A model generated the notes under the pieces. That model had not been told where the DNA came from, searched no databases, and saw only the letters and a program-made list of their open reading frames with translations. Of a DNA stretch of 64,000 bases, positions 51,377 through 60,882 are shown piece by piece; position 1 is the stretch's first letter, and each line of letters begins with the position of its first letter. Origin of the DNA: Pseudomonas chlororaphis (GTDB lineage Bacteria; Pseudomonadota; Gammaproteobacteria; Pseudomonadales; Pseudomonadaceae); assembly GCF_001921865.1 (NCBI RefSeq), contig NZ_MSCT01000016.1:1-64000 (forward strand), given 5' to 3'. A program made the position numbers and the translations under genes.

Positions 51377-52779
51377 ACAACCCGATAAACCGGCGCGTCC
51401 TGCTGATCGACGACACCCCGGCGATCCACGACGACTTCCGCAAGATCCTCACCCCCAAGACCGGCGACAGCGCCGACCTCGACGCCATGGAAAGCGCGCT
51501 GTTCGGCAGCGCGCCGAAAACCGCCGCCACGTTGTTCGAGCTGGATTCGGCCTACGGCGGCGAAGAAGGCCTGGGCAAGCTGCTGGAGGCCGCGGGCAAC
51601 GGGCGCCCCTACGCCCTGGCCTTCGTCGACATGCGCATGCCCGATGGCTGGGACGGCGCGCAGACCATCGAGGCGCTGTGGCAACACGACCCGTTGCTGC
51701 AAGTGGTGGTGTGCACCGCCTATTCCGACTACTCCTGGGACGAGTTGCTCGAACGCCTGAACGGCCACGATCGCCTGCTGATCCTGAAAAAGCCCTTCGA
51801 CAATATCGAAGTCCAGCAAATGGCCAACACCCTCACCACCAAGTGGGAAATGACCTTGCAGGCGCAGTTGCAGATGAGCCAGCTGGAAGAACGGGTGGAA
51901 CAGCGCACCCTGGCGTTCAAGCAGGCCAGCGCGGCGCTGCAACGGGAAATCGACGAGCGCAAGCTGCTGGAAAGCCAACTGGTGCAATCGGAAAAACTGG
52001 CCTCCCTGGGCCAACTGGCTGCCGGTATCGCCCATGAAATCAACAACCCGATCGGTTTCATTTCCTCCAACCTCGGCGCCCTGGACAACTACTTCAAGCG
52101 CCTGCAGGAGATGCTCGATGCCTATGTCGGCGCCGAGGCCGGGATCGGCGCCGACGAGCTGCGCGAACCGCTGCGCAAACTGCGCGCGGACATCGAGCTG
52201 GATTTCCTCCTCGAAGACATTCCCCTGCTGATCAAGGAGTCCAAGGACGGCATCGGCCGGGTCAGCCAGATCGTCAAGGACCTCAAGGACTTTTCCCGGG
52301 TCGACTCAAGCCAGCAATGGCAGTGGGCGGACCTGCAACAGGGCATCGACTCGACCCTGAACATCGTGGCCGCACAGATCAAGTACAAGGCCGACGTGGT
52401 CAAGGAATACGTCGAGCTGCCGGAAGTCGAGTGCCTGCCGTCGCAGATCAACCAGGTGGTGATGAACCTCATCGTCAACGCCGCCCAGGCCATGGGCACC
52501 GAACGCGGCACCATCACCCTGCGCAACGGCGTCGACGGCGAGAACGTCTGGATCGAAGTCGCCGATACGGGCTCGGGCATTCCGGAGGACAGCCTGCAGA
52601 AAATCTTCGACCCGTTCTACACCACCAAACCCGTGGGCGAAGGCACCGGGCTCGGGTTGTCGCTGTCCTACGGCATCGTCAAGAAACACCGCGGCGACAT
52701 CTCGGTGCGCAGCGAGGTCGGGGTCGGCACCACCTTCCGCGTCGAGCTTCCCGTGCACCAGAGCCGCAAGGCCGGCTGA
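51373..52779 (+). CDS. REC-histidine kinase (hybrid relay) protein
   Basis: 468-residue cytoplasmic protein: enlarged REC (Asp86, FVDMRMPDGWDG), coiled coil, HisKA with His221 (GIAHEINNP) and HATPase (NAAQAMG, DTGSGIPED, GTGLGLSLSYG). A kinase regulated by its own receiver, likely phosphorylated by the upstream sensor kinase and then passing signal on. Last gene of the operon, followed by a terminator shared with the convergent RND operon. Confidence 0.9.
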   Translation: MNNPINRRVLLIDDTPAIHDDFRKILTPKTGDSADLDAMESALFGSAPKTAATLFELDSAYGGEEGLGKLLEAAGNGRPYALAFVDMRMPDGWDGAQTIEALWQHDPLLQVVVCTAYSDYSWDELLERLNGHDRLLILKKPFDNIEVQQMANTLTTKWEMTLQAQLQMSQLEERVEQRTLAFKQASAALQREIDERKLLESQLVQSEKLASLGQLAAGIAHEINNPIGFISSNLGALDNYFKRLQEMLDAYVGAEAGIGADELREPLRKLRADIELDFLLEDIPLLIKESKDGIGRVSQIVKDLKDFSRVDSSQQWQWADLQQGIDSTLNIVAAQIKYKADVVKEYVELPEVECLPSQINQVVMNLIVNAAQAMGTERGTITLRNGVDGENVWIEVADTGSGIPEDSLQKIFDPFYTTKPVGEGTGLGLSLSYGIVKKHRGDISVRSEVGVGTTFRVELPVHQSRKAG

Positions 52780-52827
52780 GCGCCGCCGTACCACTCAGGC
52801 CCTGTCGAGCGACGCGAACCCGAACAC

Positions 52828-52853
52828 AAAAAAAGGGCGGCCCGAAGGCCGCC
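52828..52853 (-). terminator. Strong terminator of the RND operon
   Basis: GGCGGCC-CGAA-GGCCGCC hairpin with seven A on the plus-strand left side, i.e. a T-run after the hairpin for minus-strand transcripts; 27 bp beyond the MMPL/RND stop. Confidence 0.9.
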
Positions 52854-52879
52854 AAAGGTTCACGGAGCGATGCTTGCCG

Positions 52880-55285
52880 TTATTGCCTGACGGTGGACAC
52901 CGGTCGCACCAGCCAGGCCGCCAGGGCCGGTAACAGGAGGATGGCGCCCCAGACATTGACCAGGAACATGAACGCCAGCAGCACCCCCATGTCTGCCTGG
53001 AACTTGAGGATGGAAAACACCCAGGTGGACACGGACACCGTCATGGTCACCGCGGTGAACAGCGAGGCCGTCCCTCGCTGCTTGAGCGCTTCGACAAACG
53101 CTGAGCGCAGGTCCAGATGACGTGAGTGCATCTCGTGCTTGATCCGCTCGAACAAGTAAATGCCGTAATCCACGCCGACCCCCACCCCCAGCGCCACCAC
53201 AGGCAAGGTGTTGACTTTGAGGCCGATGCCCAGCAACGCCATCAGGCCGTTGCACAGCACCGTGACCAGCGCCAGCGGCAGGATGATGCACAGGGTGATG
53301 CGCAGCGAACGAAAACTCAGCAGGCAGAGCAAGGTCACCGAACCGAACAGCGCCAGGTTGACCCATTTGTCCGCCGCCGCGACCGCCTCGTTAGTCGCGG
53401 CCATGACCCCGACATTGCCGCTGGCCAGTTGAAAGCGCAGTTCACTGCCGTCGTGGGTGGCCTTGAACGCCTTGATCCGCTCGATGATGCGGTCGATGGT
53501 CGAAGCCTGGTGATCCTCGGTGTACAGCGAGATCGGCATGGCGGTGCAGGTGGAGTTCATCAATTCGTTGCCAAGACGCGTGGCAAACCCCACGCCCTGG
53601 GCGATTTGCGCGCGCTCCTCGGGAATGGTCCGCCACTTGATGAAGGTTTCGGCATAACCCTGGGTGATCTGCCCGACATAACCGGCCAGCCCGCGCACCG
53701 TACCGATACCCGGGGTCTGCTTCATGTCGAACTCGAACGCTTCGACCTTGCCCAGGATATGCCGGTCGACACAGGGCGACTCGTTGCCGCTGGCCTCTAC
53801 CACCACCTGCAACAGATCGACACCAATGGCGAAACTGCGGGTGATCATGGCCACGTCCTGGTTGTAACGCGAATCGGCGCGCAGCTCCGGAACGCCCTGC
53901 CCGGTATCGCCAACCTTCAACTTGCCGGCCTGCCAGAGACCGACGCCGAGCAGCGCCAGCGCGATCAGGATGACCGGTACGCTGCCCTTGCGGGTGGCCA
54001 GCACGCCAATTCGCTCCCACAGCCGGTTGCCGGCGGTTTCCTTACCCCGCAAACGCTCGGCTTCCTTGGCCGAAAACCCCATGTAAGACAGCAGGATCGG
54101 CAGCAGCAGTTTGTTGGTGAGGATCATCAGGCTGACCCCCAGGGTGGCGGTGATCGCCAGCTCGCGGACCATCTCGATCTGCACGAACGCAATCACCAGG
54201 AAACCCAGGGCATTGGCCAGCAGCGCCATGGCCCCCGGGATGAAGAGTTTCTGGAAACAGTTGCGCGAGGCGGTAATGCTGTCGTGGCCACGCAGGGTTT
54301 CCAGTTTCCAGGCATTGGTCATCTGCACCGCGTGGGAGACGCCGATGGAGAAAATCAGGAACGGCACCAGAATCGACATGGGGTCAAGCGCCAGGCCCAG
54401 CAGCGGCAGCAACCCCAGCAGCCAGACCACCGGCACCATGGCGCATATCAACGCCCAGCACGTCAGCATGCGCGACCCGCAATACCAGTAGAGCAGCAGC
54501 GCGGTGATCACGAAGGCCACAGCGAAGAACAGCAGCACCCCCGCGGCACCGTCGGCGATATCCCCGGTCGACTTGGCGAAACCGATGATATGCACGCTGA
54601 TGCCCTCTTTCTCGTGCTTGGCGCGGATCGCTTCGAGCGCCCTGCTCACCCCCTGCAGGTCGAGGCGTGCGCCGGTGTCCGGGTCCACCTCTTGCAGGTT
54701 CGCCACCACCATCGCCGCGCTCAAGTCATTGGCGACGATACGCCCGACCCAATCCGACTTAAGGACGTTGTCACGCACGGCCTGGAGCTGCTCGGGGGTG
54801 CCGGTGAAGTCGGCGGCGACAATATTGCCGCCGCGAAAGCCGTCCTCCACCACCTCGTTGTAACGTACGTTGGCGGTAAACAGCGAAGTGACCGAGCTGC
54901 GCTCGACGCCCTTGATGTAGAACACCTCTTCGGTGACCTGGCGCAGGCTGTCCATGAACCTCGGGTCGAAGATCTCGCCCTTTTCGTTCTTCAACGCCAG
55001 CAGCACTTTGTTGGCGCCGCCGAAATCCGTCTGGTACTTGAAGAAGGACTGCATGTATTCGTGCTGCAGCGGGATCATCTTGGAGAAGCCCGACTCCACC
55101 CGCAGCTGTGTGGCGGTGAGGCCAAACAACAGCGTCAGCAGGATGAAAAAAATCAGCAGCGGCCGACGCACGTGAAAAATCCAGTAGGACACCCGACCGA
55201 CCAGACCCTGGGAAAAGTTGTGGCGGTCGAGCACCTGATCGTTGGCCACAGGTTCGAGCCCCCGGCTGTCGTGGTATTTGCTCAT
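52880..55285 (-). CDS. MMPL/RND-family transporter
   Basis: 801-residue inner-membrane RND protein with 12 predicted helices in two halves and two periplasmic loops. SSD-like segments ADGAAGVLLFFAVAFVITAL and PVVALGVGVGVDYGIYLFER carry the polar residues of the proton path. Belongs to the MMPL/HpnN-like group exporting lipids or hydrophobic compounds; no TolC-type outer-membrane or adaptor gene is linked. 7 bp after the YCF48 gene; downstream of DUF1302/DUF1329. Confidence 0.9.
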   Translation of the reverse strand: MSKYHDSRGLEPVANDQVLDRHNFSQGLVGRVSYWIFHVRRPLLIFFILLTLLFGLTATQLRVESGFSKMIPLQHEYMQSFFKYQTDFGGANKVLLALKNEKGEIFDPRFMDSLRQVTEEVFYIKGVERSSVTSLFTANVRYNEVVEDGFRGGNIVAADFTGTPEQLQAVRDNVLKSDWVGRIVANDLSAAMVVANLQEVDPDTGARLDLQGVSRALEAIRAKHEKEGISVHIIGFAKSTGDIADGAAGVLLFFAVAFVITALLLYWYCGSRMLTCWALICAMVPVVWLLGLLPLLGLALDPMSILVPFLIFSIGVSHAVQMTNAWKLETLRGHDSITASRNCFQKLFIPGAMALLANALGFLVIAFVQIEMVRELAITATLGVSLMILTNKLLLPILLSYMGFSAKEAERLRGKETAGNRLWERIGVLATRKGSVPVILIALALLGVGLWQAGKLKVGDTGQGVPELRADSRYNQDVAMITRSFAIGVDLLQVVVEASGNESPCVDRHILGKVEAFEFDMKQTPGIGTVRGLAGYVGQITQGYAETFIKWRTIPEERAQIAQGVGFATRLGNELMNSTCTAMPISLYTEDHQASTIDRIIERIKAFKATHDGSELRFQLASGNVGVMAATNEAVAAADKWVNLALFGSVTLLCLLSFRSLRITLCIILPLALVTVLCNGLMALLGIGLKVNTLPVVALGVGVGVDYGIYLFERIKHEMHSRHLDLRSAFVEALKQRGTASLFTAVTMTVSVSTWVFSILKFQADMGVLLAFMFLVNVWGAILLLPALAAWLVRPVSTVRQ

Positions 55286-55292
55286 AGAAACC

Positions 55293-56249
55293 TCAATTGG
55301 CTGTCGTTTTCGTCAAGCTCAGGTACTGGACGCCGGTCTCGCCCACGGCCAGAGCGCCGTCGGCCACCGCAACGATCTGGGAGAGCCCGCCATGGGCGGC
55401 TTTGCTCAGGGAAAAACTGCGGCCATCGTCCTGGCTGAGCGCCAGCAACCCGGCATTGCCGACCAGGGCGATACGCCCGTCGGACAAGACCTGGCCGCCT
55501 TGGACGGCGACCTTGACCGACAGGGGGATCAACTGCCAGCTTTGCCCCTGATCGCTCGAGCGATACAGGTTGCCGCGCATGCCGAAGGCCAGCAGCGCCC
55601 CGCTGGGAGTCTGCAGCCCGCCGAAAAAAGAGCCCTCGTAGGGCGATTGCAAGGCTTCCCAGTTCTGCCCCAGGTCACGCGAGCGCAACAGGGTGCCGGA
55701 CTCGCCAAACAGGAACAGGTCGGGCCCCGCCTTGAGTACCTTGGCGATGTGCCGATCGAAGTCCTCGTTCAGTACCGTTTTCCTGCTCCAGCTCGAGCCG
55801 CCGTCCAAGGACTCCAGGTAATGACCGAATGCGCCATAGGCGACGAAATGCTGGCCGCCCAGGTGGGTCACGCCGAGCAGCGAATCATGACCGATATCCT
55901 CCACCGGGATCGCCGTCCATTGCTGGCCGCCGTCGGTGGTACGCAGCAGCGTCGCGCCATGCCCGACCGCAATGCCCAGGCGCTCGTCGGCGAAAGCCAG
56001 CCCTGTCAGCGTACGATCGGCCGGGGTACGAATGGCCTGCCAATGCCCGCCGTCGTCCGTCGAGCGCAGGATCCATCCGCGCTCGCCCGCGCTGAACAAC
56101 TGGCTGCCGACGCGCTGGATATCGAGCAGGATGATCCGCGCCGGATCGATCGTTGCCTGGGGCAAGCCAGGCGTCTCGGCACGTACGGCGGATGCCGCGA
56201 TACAGACTGCCCACAGCAACCCGCGAACAGGCTTTGCAAAAATAGCCAT
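55293..56249 (-). CDS. YCF48/BNR-type beta-propeller, exported
   Basis: 318-residue exported protein. Signal MAIFAKPVRGLLWAVCIAASAVRA and a seven-bladed propeller of YCF48/BNR repeats (SAGERGWILRSTDDGGHWQA, VGHGATLLRTTDGGQQWTAI, GNLYRSSDQGQSWQLI). The Arabidopsis/cyanobacterial YCF48 aids photosystem assembly; bacterial RND-linked homologues likely act as periplasmic partner proteins. Start MAIFAKP at 56249; frame to 56519 is DUF1329 antisense. Confidence 0.87.
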   Translation of the reverse strand: MAIFAKPVRGLLWAVCIAASAVRAETPGLPQATIDPARIILLDIQRVGSQLFSAGERGWILRSTDDGGHWQAIRTPADRTLTGLAFADERLGIAVGHGATLLRTTDGGQQWTAIPVEDIGHDSLLGVTHLGGQHFVAYGAFGHYLESLDGGSSWSRKTVLNEDFDRHIAKVLKAGPDLFLFGESGTLLRSRDLGQNWEALQSPYEGSFFGGLQTPSGALLAFGMRGNLYRSSDQGQSWQLIPLSVKVAVQGGQVLSDGRIALVGNAGLLALSQDDGRSFSLSKAAHGGLSQIVAVADGALAVGETGVQYLSLTKTTAN

Positions 56250-56317
56250 TGGCGCTCCTCTCTTATTATTTGGAATAGACGACCCGCTACCGGGTCGCCT
56301 TGAGGCTGCATGAGGGC

Positions 56318-57676
56318 TCAGTGGCCAGCGCGACGCAGGGCATCGGGCTGGAACTCGGCCTGGCGTCCCTTGATGCCGAACTTCCAGGGCTGCTTGACCT
56401 CGTTGTCCAGCCCCGACGCCATGTAGTTGCCGTTGCTCAGGTCGTGCCAGATATTGGCCCGGTACCAAGGCACGCCGACGTCGTAGAACTGGATCAGCGG
56501 GTGCACGCCGATACGCCACAGCTGGCCGCGGGTGTCATAGGCGTCTTCGATCAACAGGGTCCAGCTGTCCTCGTCGAGGTACATCACGCGCTTGCCGTAG
56601 ATATGTTTCTGCCCGGCCTTGAGGGTGCCTTCCACGACCCAGGTGCGGTGCAGTTCGTAGCGCATCAGGTCGGCGTTGACCGTGCCTTTGTGCAGGATGT
56701 TTTCGTACTTCAGCGACTTGTCGGACAATTTGTAATCGTTGTACGGAACATACATTTCCCGCTTGCCGACCAGCTTCCAGTCATAGCGGTCGGGGGCGCC
56801 GTTATAGCCGTCGTACTGATCGGTCACCCGCATGCTCTCGGTGCCGTCGCTGATGTTGTCGTAGGCCAGGTCCGGGGCGCGGCGCACACGGCGTGCGCCG
56901 GCGTTGTAGATCCATGCCGAACGCGCCTCCTTGACCTGGTCTACCGGCTCGCGCACCAGGTACACCGTACCTTGCAACGTGGCCGGTTCCAGGAAGTAGC
57001 CCAGGAAGGAGAACAGATGGTTGTCCACGCTGCGGTCCATGTTCTGGTCGAACACCCGGTTCTCGCGGAAACCCACCTTGTAGAACTCACCGCCGCTGCG
57101 CACCGGGAACCAGTGATAGGTACGATCGAAGCCGCCGCCCAGGTAGCGCACCAGATGGTTCCAGATCGCCTCCTGGCCATTCTTCGGAATCGGGAAGGGA
57201 ATGTTCGAGCCATTGAGGTTGCTCAGGCCGAAGCCCTGCAACTCGACCTGGGTGGACTGCGCCTTGGCCTTGGCCGTGACTTCGGCAGGCAGTGCCGCGG
57301 TACGTCGGGTCTGGTAGATCGGCATCTTGAAGTTGTCGTACTTCTTCAGCAATGCCAGGGTGCCGGGCGTCAGCTTGTCCTTGTACTGGTCGGCATTGGC
57401 CGCGGTGATCGTAAACTGCGGCTTGTCCTGCACAAACGGATCGATATACCCCTGTTCCGGCTTCCAGCCCGCGGGCGGCGACGTCAAGCCGCCCTGCCAG
57501 GCCGGAATGCTGCCATCGGCATTGCCGGCCTTCTCGGCGCCCACCGGGGTCAGGTCGTTGCCAAGGCGGGCCGCCTCGGCTTCGGTCAATTTGGCGAAGG
57601 CATCGTTGCCCCCGACCAGCAGCGCGACGGCAATCGCCAGGGTCCGCGGAATGCGGCAAGTCTTTATTGTTTTCAT
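56318..57676 (-). CDS. DUF1329 protein, exported
   Basis: 452-residue DUF1329 protein, signal MKTIKTCRIPRTLAIAVALL..DAFA, then EAARLGNDLTPVGAEKAGNA, family hallmark. LolB/LolA-like lipid-binding folds are predicted for this family, usually paired with DUF1302 and an RND. 13 bp after DUF1302. Supports a lipid or hydrophobic substrate path across the periplasm. Confidence 0.9.
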   Translation of the reverse strand: MKTIKTCRIPRTLAIAVALLVGGNDAFAKLTEAEAARLGNDLTPVGAEKAGNADGSIPAWQGGLTSPPAGWKPEQGYIDPFVQDKPQFTITAANADQYKDKLTPGTLALLKKYDNFKMPIYQTRRTAALPAEVTAKAKAQSTQVELQGFGLSNLNGSNIPFPIPKNGQEAIWNHLVRYLGGGFDRTYHWFPVRSGGEFYKVGFRENRVFDQNMDRSVDNHLFSFLGYFLEPATLQGTVYLVREPVDQVKEARSAWIYNAGARRVRRAPDLAYDNISDGTESMRVTDQYDGYNGAPDRYDWKLVGKREMYVPYNDYKLSDKSLKYENILHKGTVNADLMRYELHRTWVVEGTLKAGQKHIYGKRVMYLDEDSWTLLIEDAYDTRGQLWRIGVHPLIQFYDVGVPWYRANIWHDLSNGNYMASGLDNEVKQPWKFGIKGRQAEFQPDALRRAGH

Positions 57677-57689
57677 GCCTTGTTCCTCA

Positions 57690-59564
57690 TCAGAACTTGT
57701 AGCTGTAATTCATCGAGTAGTAGTCCCGATCGCGCAATGGGTCGTACTTGGCGTCGTTGTTGAACGTCACATAGTTGAACTCCAGGCTGTGGGCCTTCAG
57801 GTAGTCGAAACGCACCCCGGCGCCAACGGTAAAGCGGCCTTCGTTGAACTGGCCGTCCATCGAAACCCCTTCCACGTCCTGCCCCAGGAACAGGCTCGGG
57901 TAGGTACTGACCCCGACGCCCAGCAGGTCCGGGTATTCCAATTGCCCGCGCACGCGGTAGCCCCAGGCGAAATCGGTGATGTAGCCGTCGTCCTTGCAGC
58001 CGTCGGGTTGCCGGTTGACCGGCGTCCCGCAGAGGTTGCCGCCATAGCTGGCCGACGAGCCCGGTCCGAAGATGAAGCCGCGGCCATAGCGGATGTCGTC
58101 GTCACCCTGAGGGATGTCGTTCCACTGGAAGGCGACCTCGGCCACCACCTGCAGGTTCGAGGCTCCCAGCACGTTGGGGAACAGGTTGATGCCGTTGATC
58201 TGCAGCTGGGTTTTCTCGAAACGGTCATAACCGCGGATATAGGCATCCGGGCCCGCCGCACGCGCCTGCTCGCCTTGCGGCCCCACCCCCTGGACGGCAG
58301 CGCTGAGCAAGTCGTTGCCGTTGCGCTGCACCGGTGTATTGGGCGAGTAGCTCAGCTCCGCCCCGACCGACCAACTGGCCAGGGTGGTGGCCGCGCTGAG
58401 GCCGTACAGGTGGATGTCCTCCGGGTACTCCCAGAAGGCCGTGGTCGAGGTCGCGCCGAGCGGCAGGTTTTCATGGACTTGCACCGGGTTCAGGAAGGGT
58501 GGCCGCGCCCCGGCGGGGATCCGCCCCCAGTCGCCGCTCTGGGCGGAAATGATCGGTGTGCGCGAGTGGATCGTCATCGCATAGGCGCCGATCTCGGTAT
58601 CGATCGACTCGACCAGATAGTGCAGCGCTACGCCCCATTGCCCCGAATCCCGGGCATCCTTGCCGCTGCTCAGTGGAACATTCAGGCCATTGGTGAAACC
58701 GCTCGGGTTGTTGACGCTGGGCAGCGAGGTCGCCATGGTGCAACCGCCCGGATGGGTCGAAATGATGGTTTCGGTGGTCGACCAGTAATTGCCGCAACCC
58801 TCGACGACCGTGGGCTCCCACTTGAACTGATAGAAGGCCTCCAGCGACAGCCCGTCGCTGATGCCGAAGCTGCCGGAGATCATCCCCACCGGCAATAACG
58901 CTTCCTTGACCTCGGTGCCTGGGCGGCGCAGCGACGGCACGTCGATCGGGTTGATCTGGTTCAGGCCCTGGACGAAAACGCTCTCGCCCCAGTTCAGCAC
59001 CTGACGTCCCAGGCGCAGTTGCAACGGCCGCTCGTCCACGTAATAGGTGTCGTAGACATAGGCGTCGAGCAAGTAGATGCCCTTGTTCTTCTGCAGGTCT
59101 TCGAAACCGTCGTCGGACAATGGCTTCTTCTGGTACCCGTTGGCCTGGTTGCCGAAATGCACGTCTTCGTCTTCCAGGGCCTGGTCATACCAACCCTTGA
59201 CGCGAACCATGCCGCCCAGGTCGCCGTTGTGCATGCTCAGTTCAGTGAGGAACTTGCCGATGGTGGAGAAGCGATCGCCCCGATCGTAATTGAGGTTGCC
59301 GCCGTCCGTATTGGAGCCGCCAAGACCGTCGGTCTTGCCGATCACCTGACCGTCGAGCTGGCTGTACAACCCGTTGTCGCGCCCTTCGGCCCGCCAGCTG
59401 CTGCCGATGGAAAGCGTGGTATCGAGACTCCCCGACCAACCGCTATCGGTATCGAAATTGAAGGCCTGCGCCTGGCCTGCACCCGTGCCAAGCATCCCCA
59501 GCACGACCGCCTGACCAAGCGTGTGCCGGATAAAGTCTGTTTGTGGCGTATTTATTCTTATCAT
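57690..59564 (-). CDS. DUF1302 outer-membrane beta-barrel protein
   Basis: 624-residue protein, signal MIRINTPQTDFIRHTLGQAV..GAGQAQA, then FNFDTDSGWSGSLDTTLSIG and a barrel ending DYYSMNYSYKF with terminal Phe. DUF1302 is an outer-membrane family that occurs with DUF1329 and MMPL/RND proteins. First gene of the four-gene operon; 19-bp palindrome upstream at 59709-59727. Confidence 0.9.
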   Translation of the reverse strand: MIRINTPQTDFIRHTLGQAVVLGMLGTGAGQAQAFNFDTDSGWSGSLDTTLSIGSSWRAEGRDNGLYSQLDGQVIGKTDGLGGSNTDGGNLNYDRGDRFSTIGKFLTELSMHNGDLGGMVRVKGWYDQALEDEDVHFGNQANGYQKKPLSDDGFEDLQKNKGIYLLDAYVYDTYYVDERPLQLRLGRQVLNWGESVFVQGLNQINPIDVPSLRRPGTEVKEALLPVGMISGSFGISDGLSLEAFYQFKWEPTVVEGCGNYWSTTETIISTHPGGCTMATSLPSVNNPSGFTNGLNVPLSSGKDARDSGQWGVALHYLVESIDTEIGAYAMTIHSRTPIISAQSGDWGRIPAGARPPFLNPVQVHENLPLGATSTTAFWEYPEDIHLYGLSAATTLASWSVGAELSYSPNTPVQRNGNDLLSAAVQGVGPQGEQARAAGPDAYIRGYDRFEKTQLQINGINLFPNVLGASNLQVVAEVAFQWNDIPQGDDDIRYGRGFIFGPGSSASYGGNLCGTPVNRQPDGCKDDGYITDFAWGYRVRGQLEYPDLLGVGVSTYPSLFLGQDVEGVSMDGQFNEGRFTVGAGVRFDYLKAHSLEFNYVTFNNDAKYDPLRDRDYYSMNYSYKF

Positions 59565-59929
59565 TGCTCACATTCCTGAATAATCCCGACTCTATGGGTA
59601 AACCCACCAACTCCTGGCGTCTTGGAATCCCTAGAAAAACCTCCCTCTTCAACCGCTCGACCGCCAGAAATTGGCCTGCCCAGTAAACAGCGAGCGCATA
59701 GCCGTTACCCCTCCCGAAATGGGAGGGGGGGCTAGGTGTGAAGGGATGGCGAAATCAGGAACGGGCCCCAGCGGCGTCGGCGCACAAGCGCCTGGCAGGA
59801 CGCCAGCCGACGGCCAAGGCCGCAGGCCGCTCAGGGTCCGAGAAAAGCCGGGCTATACACAAACCGGCACCCAGCGGCCGGCCTGTACTGTCGGCAACCG
59901 GGCAGACGGGACGCTAGCGCCCCTGGAGA
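59565..59929. other. Promoter region of the DUF1302 operon
   Basis: 365 bp between the MBL stop and the DUF1302 start. It holds the operator palindrome at 59708-59728 and an AT-rich stretch at 59560-59640 that may contain the promoter. An open frame at 59671-60126 has no ribosome site or recognisable product and is rejected. Confidence 0.6.
59708..59728. promoter_or_regulatory. Operator palindrome, copy 1 (DUF1302 operon)
   Basis: CCCCTCCC-GAAAT-GGGAGGGG, 8-bp arms. Core CCCTCCCGAAATGGGAGGG is identical, in inverse orientation, to a site upstream of the acyl-CoA dehydrogenase operon (63764-63782). About 145 bases before the DUF1302 start. Candidate site for the LuxR-type regulator encoded at 63838. 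Confidence 0.78.
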
Positions 59930-60880
59930 TCACCTGGCGATCCCGCTCAAGGACGGCAAGCAACCATGGAGAACATACTGCGATTGCCTGTCCCGCATTA
60001 CGCTGGCGCAGGCAATCTGCGGGTCATGGGCAAAAAACAACCGGCAACCTTTGGCCACCGCGTAATCCAGCAACCGTTCCTTCTCTTCGATCAGCAGTTC
60101 CGGGTTACGGTCATACCCCGTGGTGAGCGGCAGTTGCAGCCAGTGACGCGCAGGGACCAGGTCCCCGGCGAACAGGACCGGGCCGCCCGGCATGGCGATT
60201 TCCGGATGCAGTTGCCCTGGCGTGTGGCCATCGCTGAAGTGGAAGCACCAATCGCTGCCGAGGAAGTCGCTGGTAGCGTCGTCGAGCAGATCCAGGCGCT
60301 TGCTGGATTCAAGCTGCGCCAAGACCTGCGGAACAAATGAGGCCCTGTCCCCGGGATGCGGATGGCACGCCCGACGCCATTGCCGCTTGCAAACGATGTA
60401 ACGGGCCCGGGGGAAAAGGATCCGCGGCACACTCCCCTGCCGGGCCGTCGCCAGCCGTTGCGCCGAAGGCCCGACGCGTAAATGGGCCAGCACGACCGCA
60501 TGGATATCCTCTTCGCCAAGCCCCACCTGCGCCAGACTGCCGAGCAGTCCCCGAGGAACACGCTCCTGGCCATGCCCCATCAAAGGCTGCGGGGCCAACA
60601 GGGCCTCGCTGCCGGCGACCACCAGCGTGTTCTTCCCGCGCCCCTGAACGAGCAGGGCCCGACCGGCCAGCTCGATCAGGTTGTCGCTGTCGGGCTTGAA
60701 CCATTGCGCCCAGTGCGCCCGCGGCGTGCCGCCGAACACCACGCCGCCGTCATGCAGACAGGCAGGGCCTTCCAATGCAGTCAGGGTGAGTCTCGGGCTG
60801 TCCGTGCCCGCCCCCAGGCGACTCTCGCCACCCAAGGACTCGAACGCTGGCGAAGGCCGCCTATCGACGATCCTGCCCAT
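59930..60880 (-). CDS. Metallo-beta-lactamase-fold protein with broken HxHxDH motif
   Basis: 316-residue MBL-fold protein. The usual HxHxDH motif reads HLRVGP (His133, Arg135, Gly137, Pro138), so the first metal site is lost, while later motifs HTPGQLHPEI, FAGDLVP and FAHDP are kept. Start ATG at 60880 lies two bases past the ligase stop; TTG at 60886 is an alternative. Hydrolase activity is doubtful. Third gene of the acyl-CoA operon. Confidence 0.85.
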   Translation of the reverse strand: MGRIVDRRPSPAFESLGGESRLGAGTDSPRLTLTALEGPACLHDGGVVFGGTPRAHWAQWFKPDSDNLIELAGRALLVQGRGKNTLVVAGSEALLAPQPLMGHGQERVPRGLLGSLAQVGLGEEDIHAVVLAHLRVGPSAQRLATARQGSVPRILFPRARYIVCKRQWRRACHPHPGDRASFVPQVLAQLESSKRLDLLDDATSDFLGSDWCFHFSDGHTPGQLHPEIAMPGGPVLFAGDLVPARHWLQLPLTTGYDRNPELLIEEKERLLDYAVAKGCRLFFAHDPQIACASVMRDRQSQYVLHGCLPSLSGIAR

Positions 60881-60882
60881 GC

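Noticed and set aside
53126..55438. 770-codon plus-strand open frame opposite the MMPL/RND gene
   Set aside because: Gln/Arg/His-rich antisense frame with no domain; the minus strand gives 12 membrane helices.
59671..60126. 151-codon plus-strand frame upstream of and overlapping the MBL gene
   Set aside because: Runs through the operator palindrome and antisense to the MBL gene, with no ribosome site or motif.
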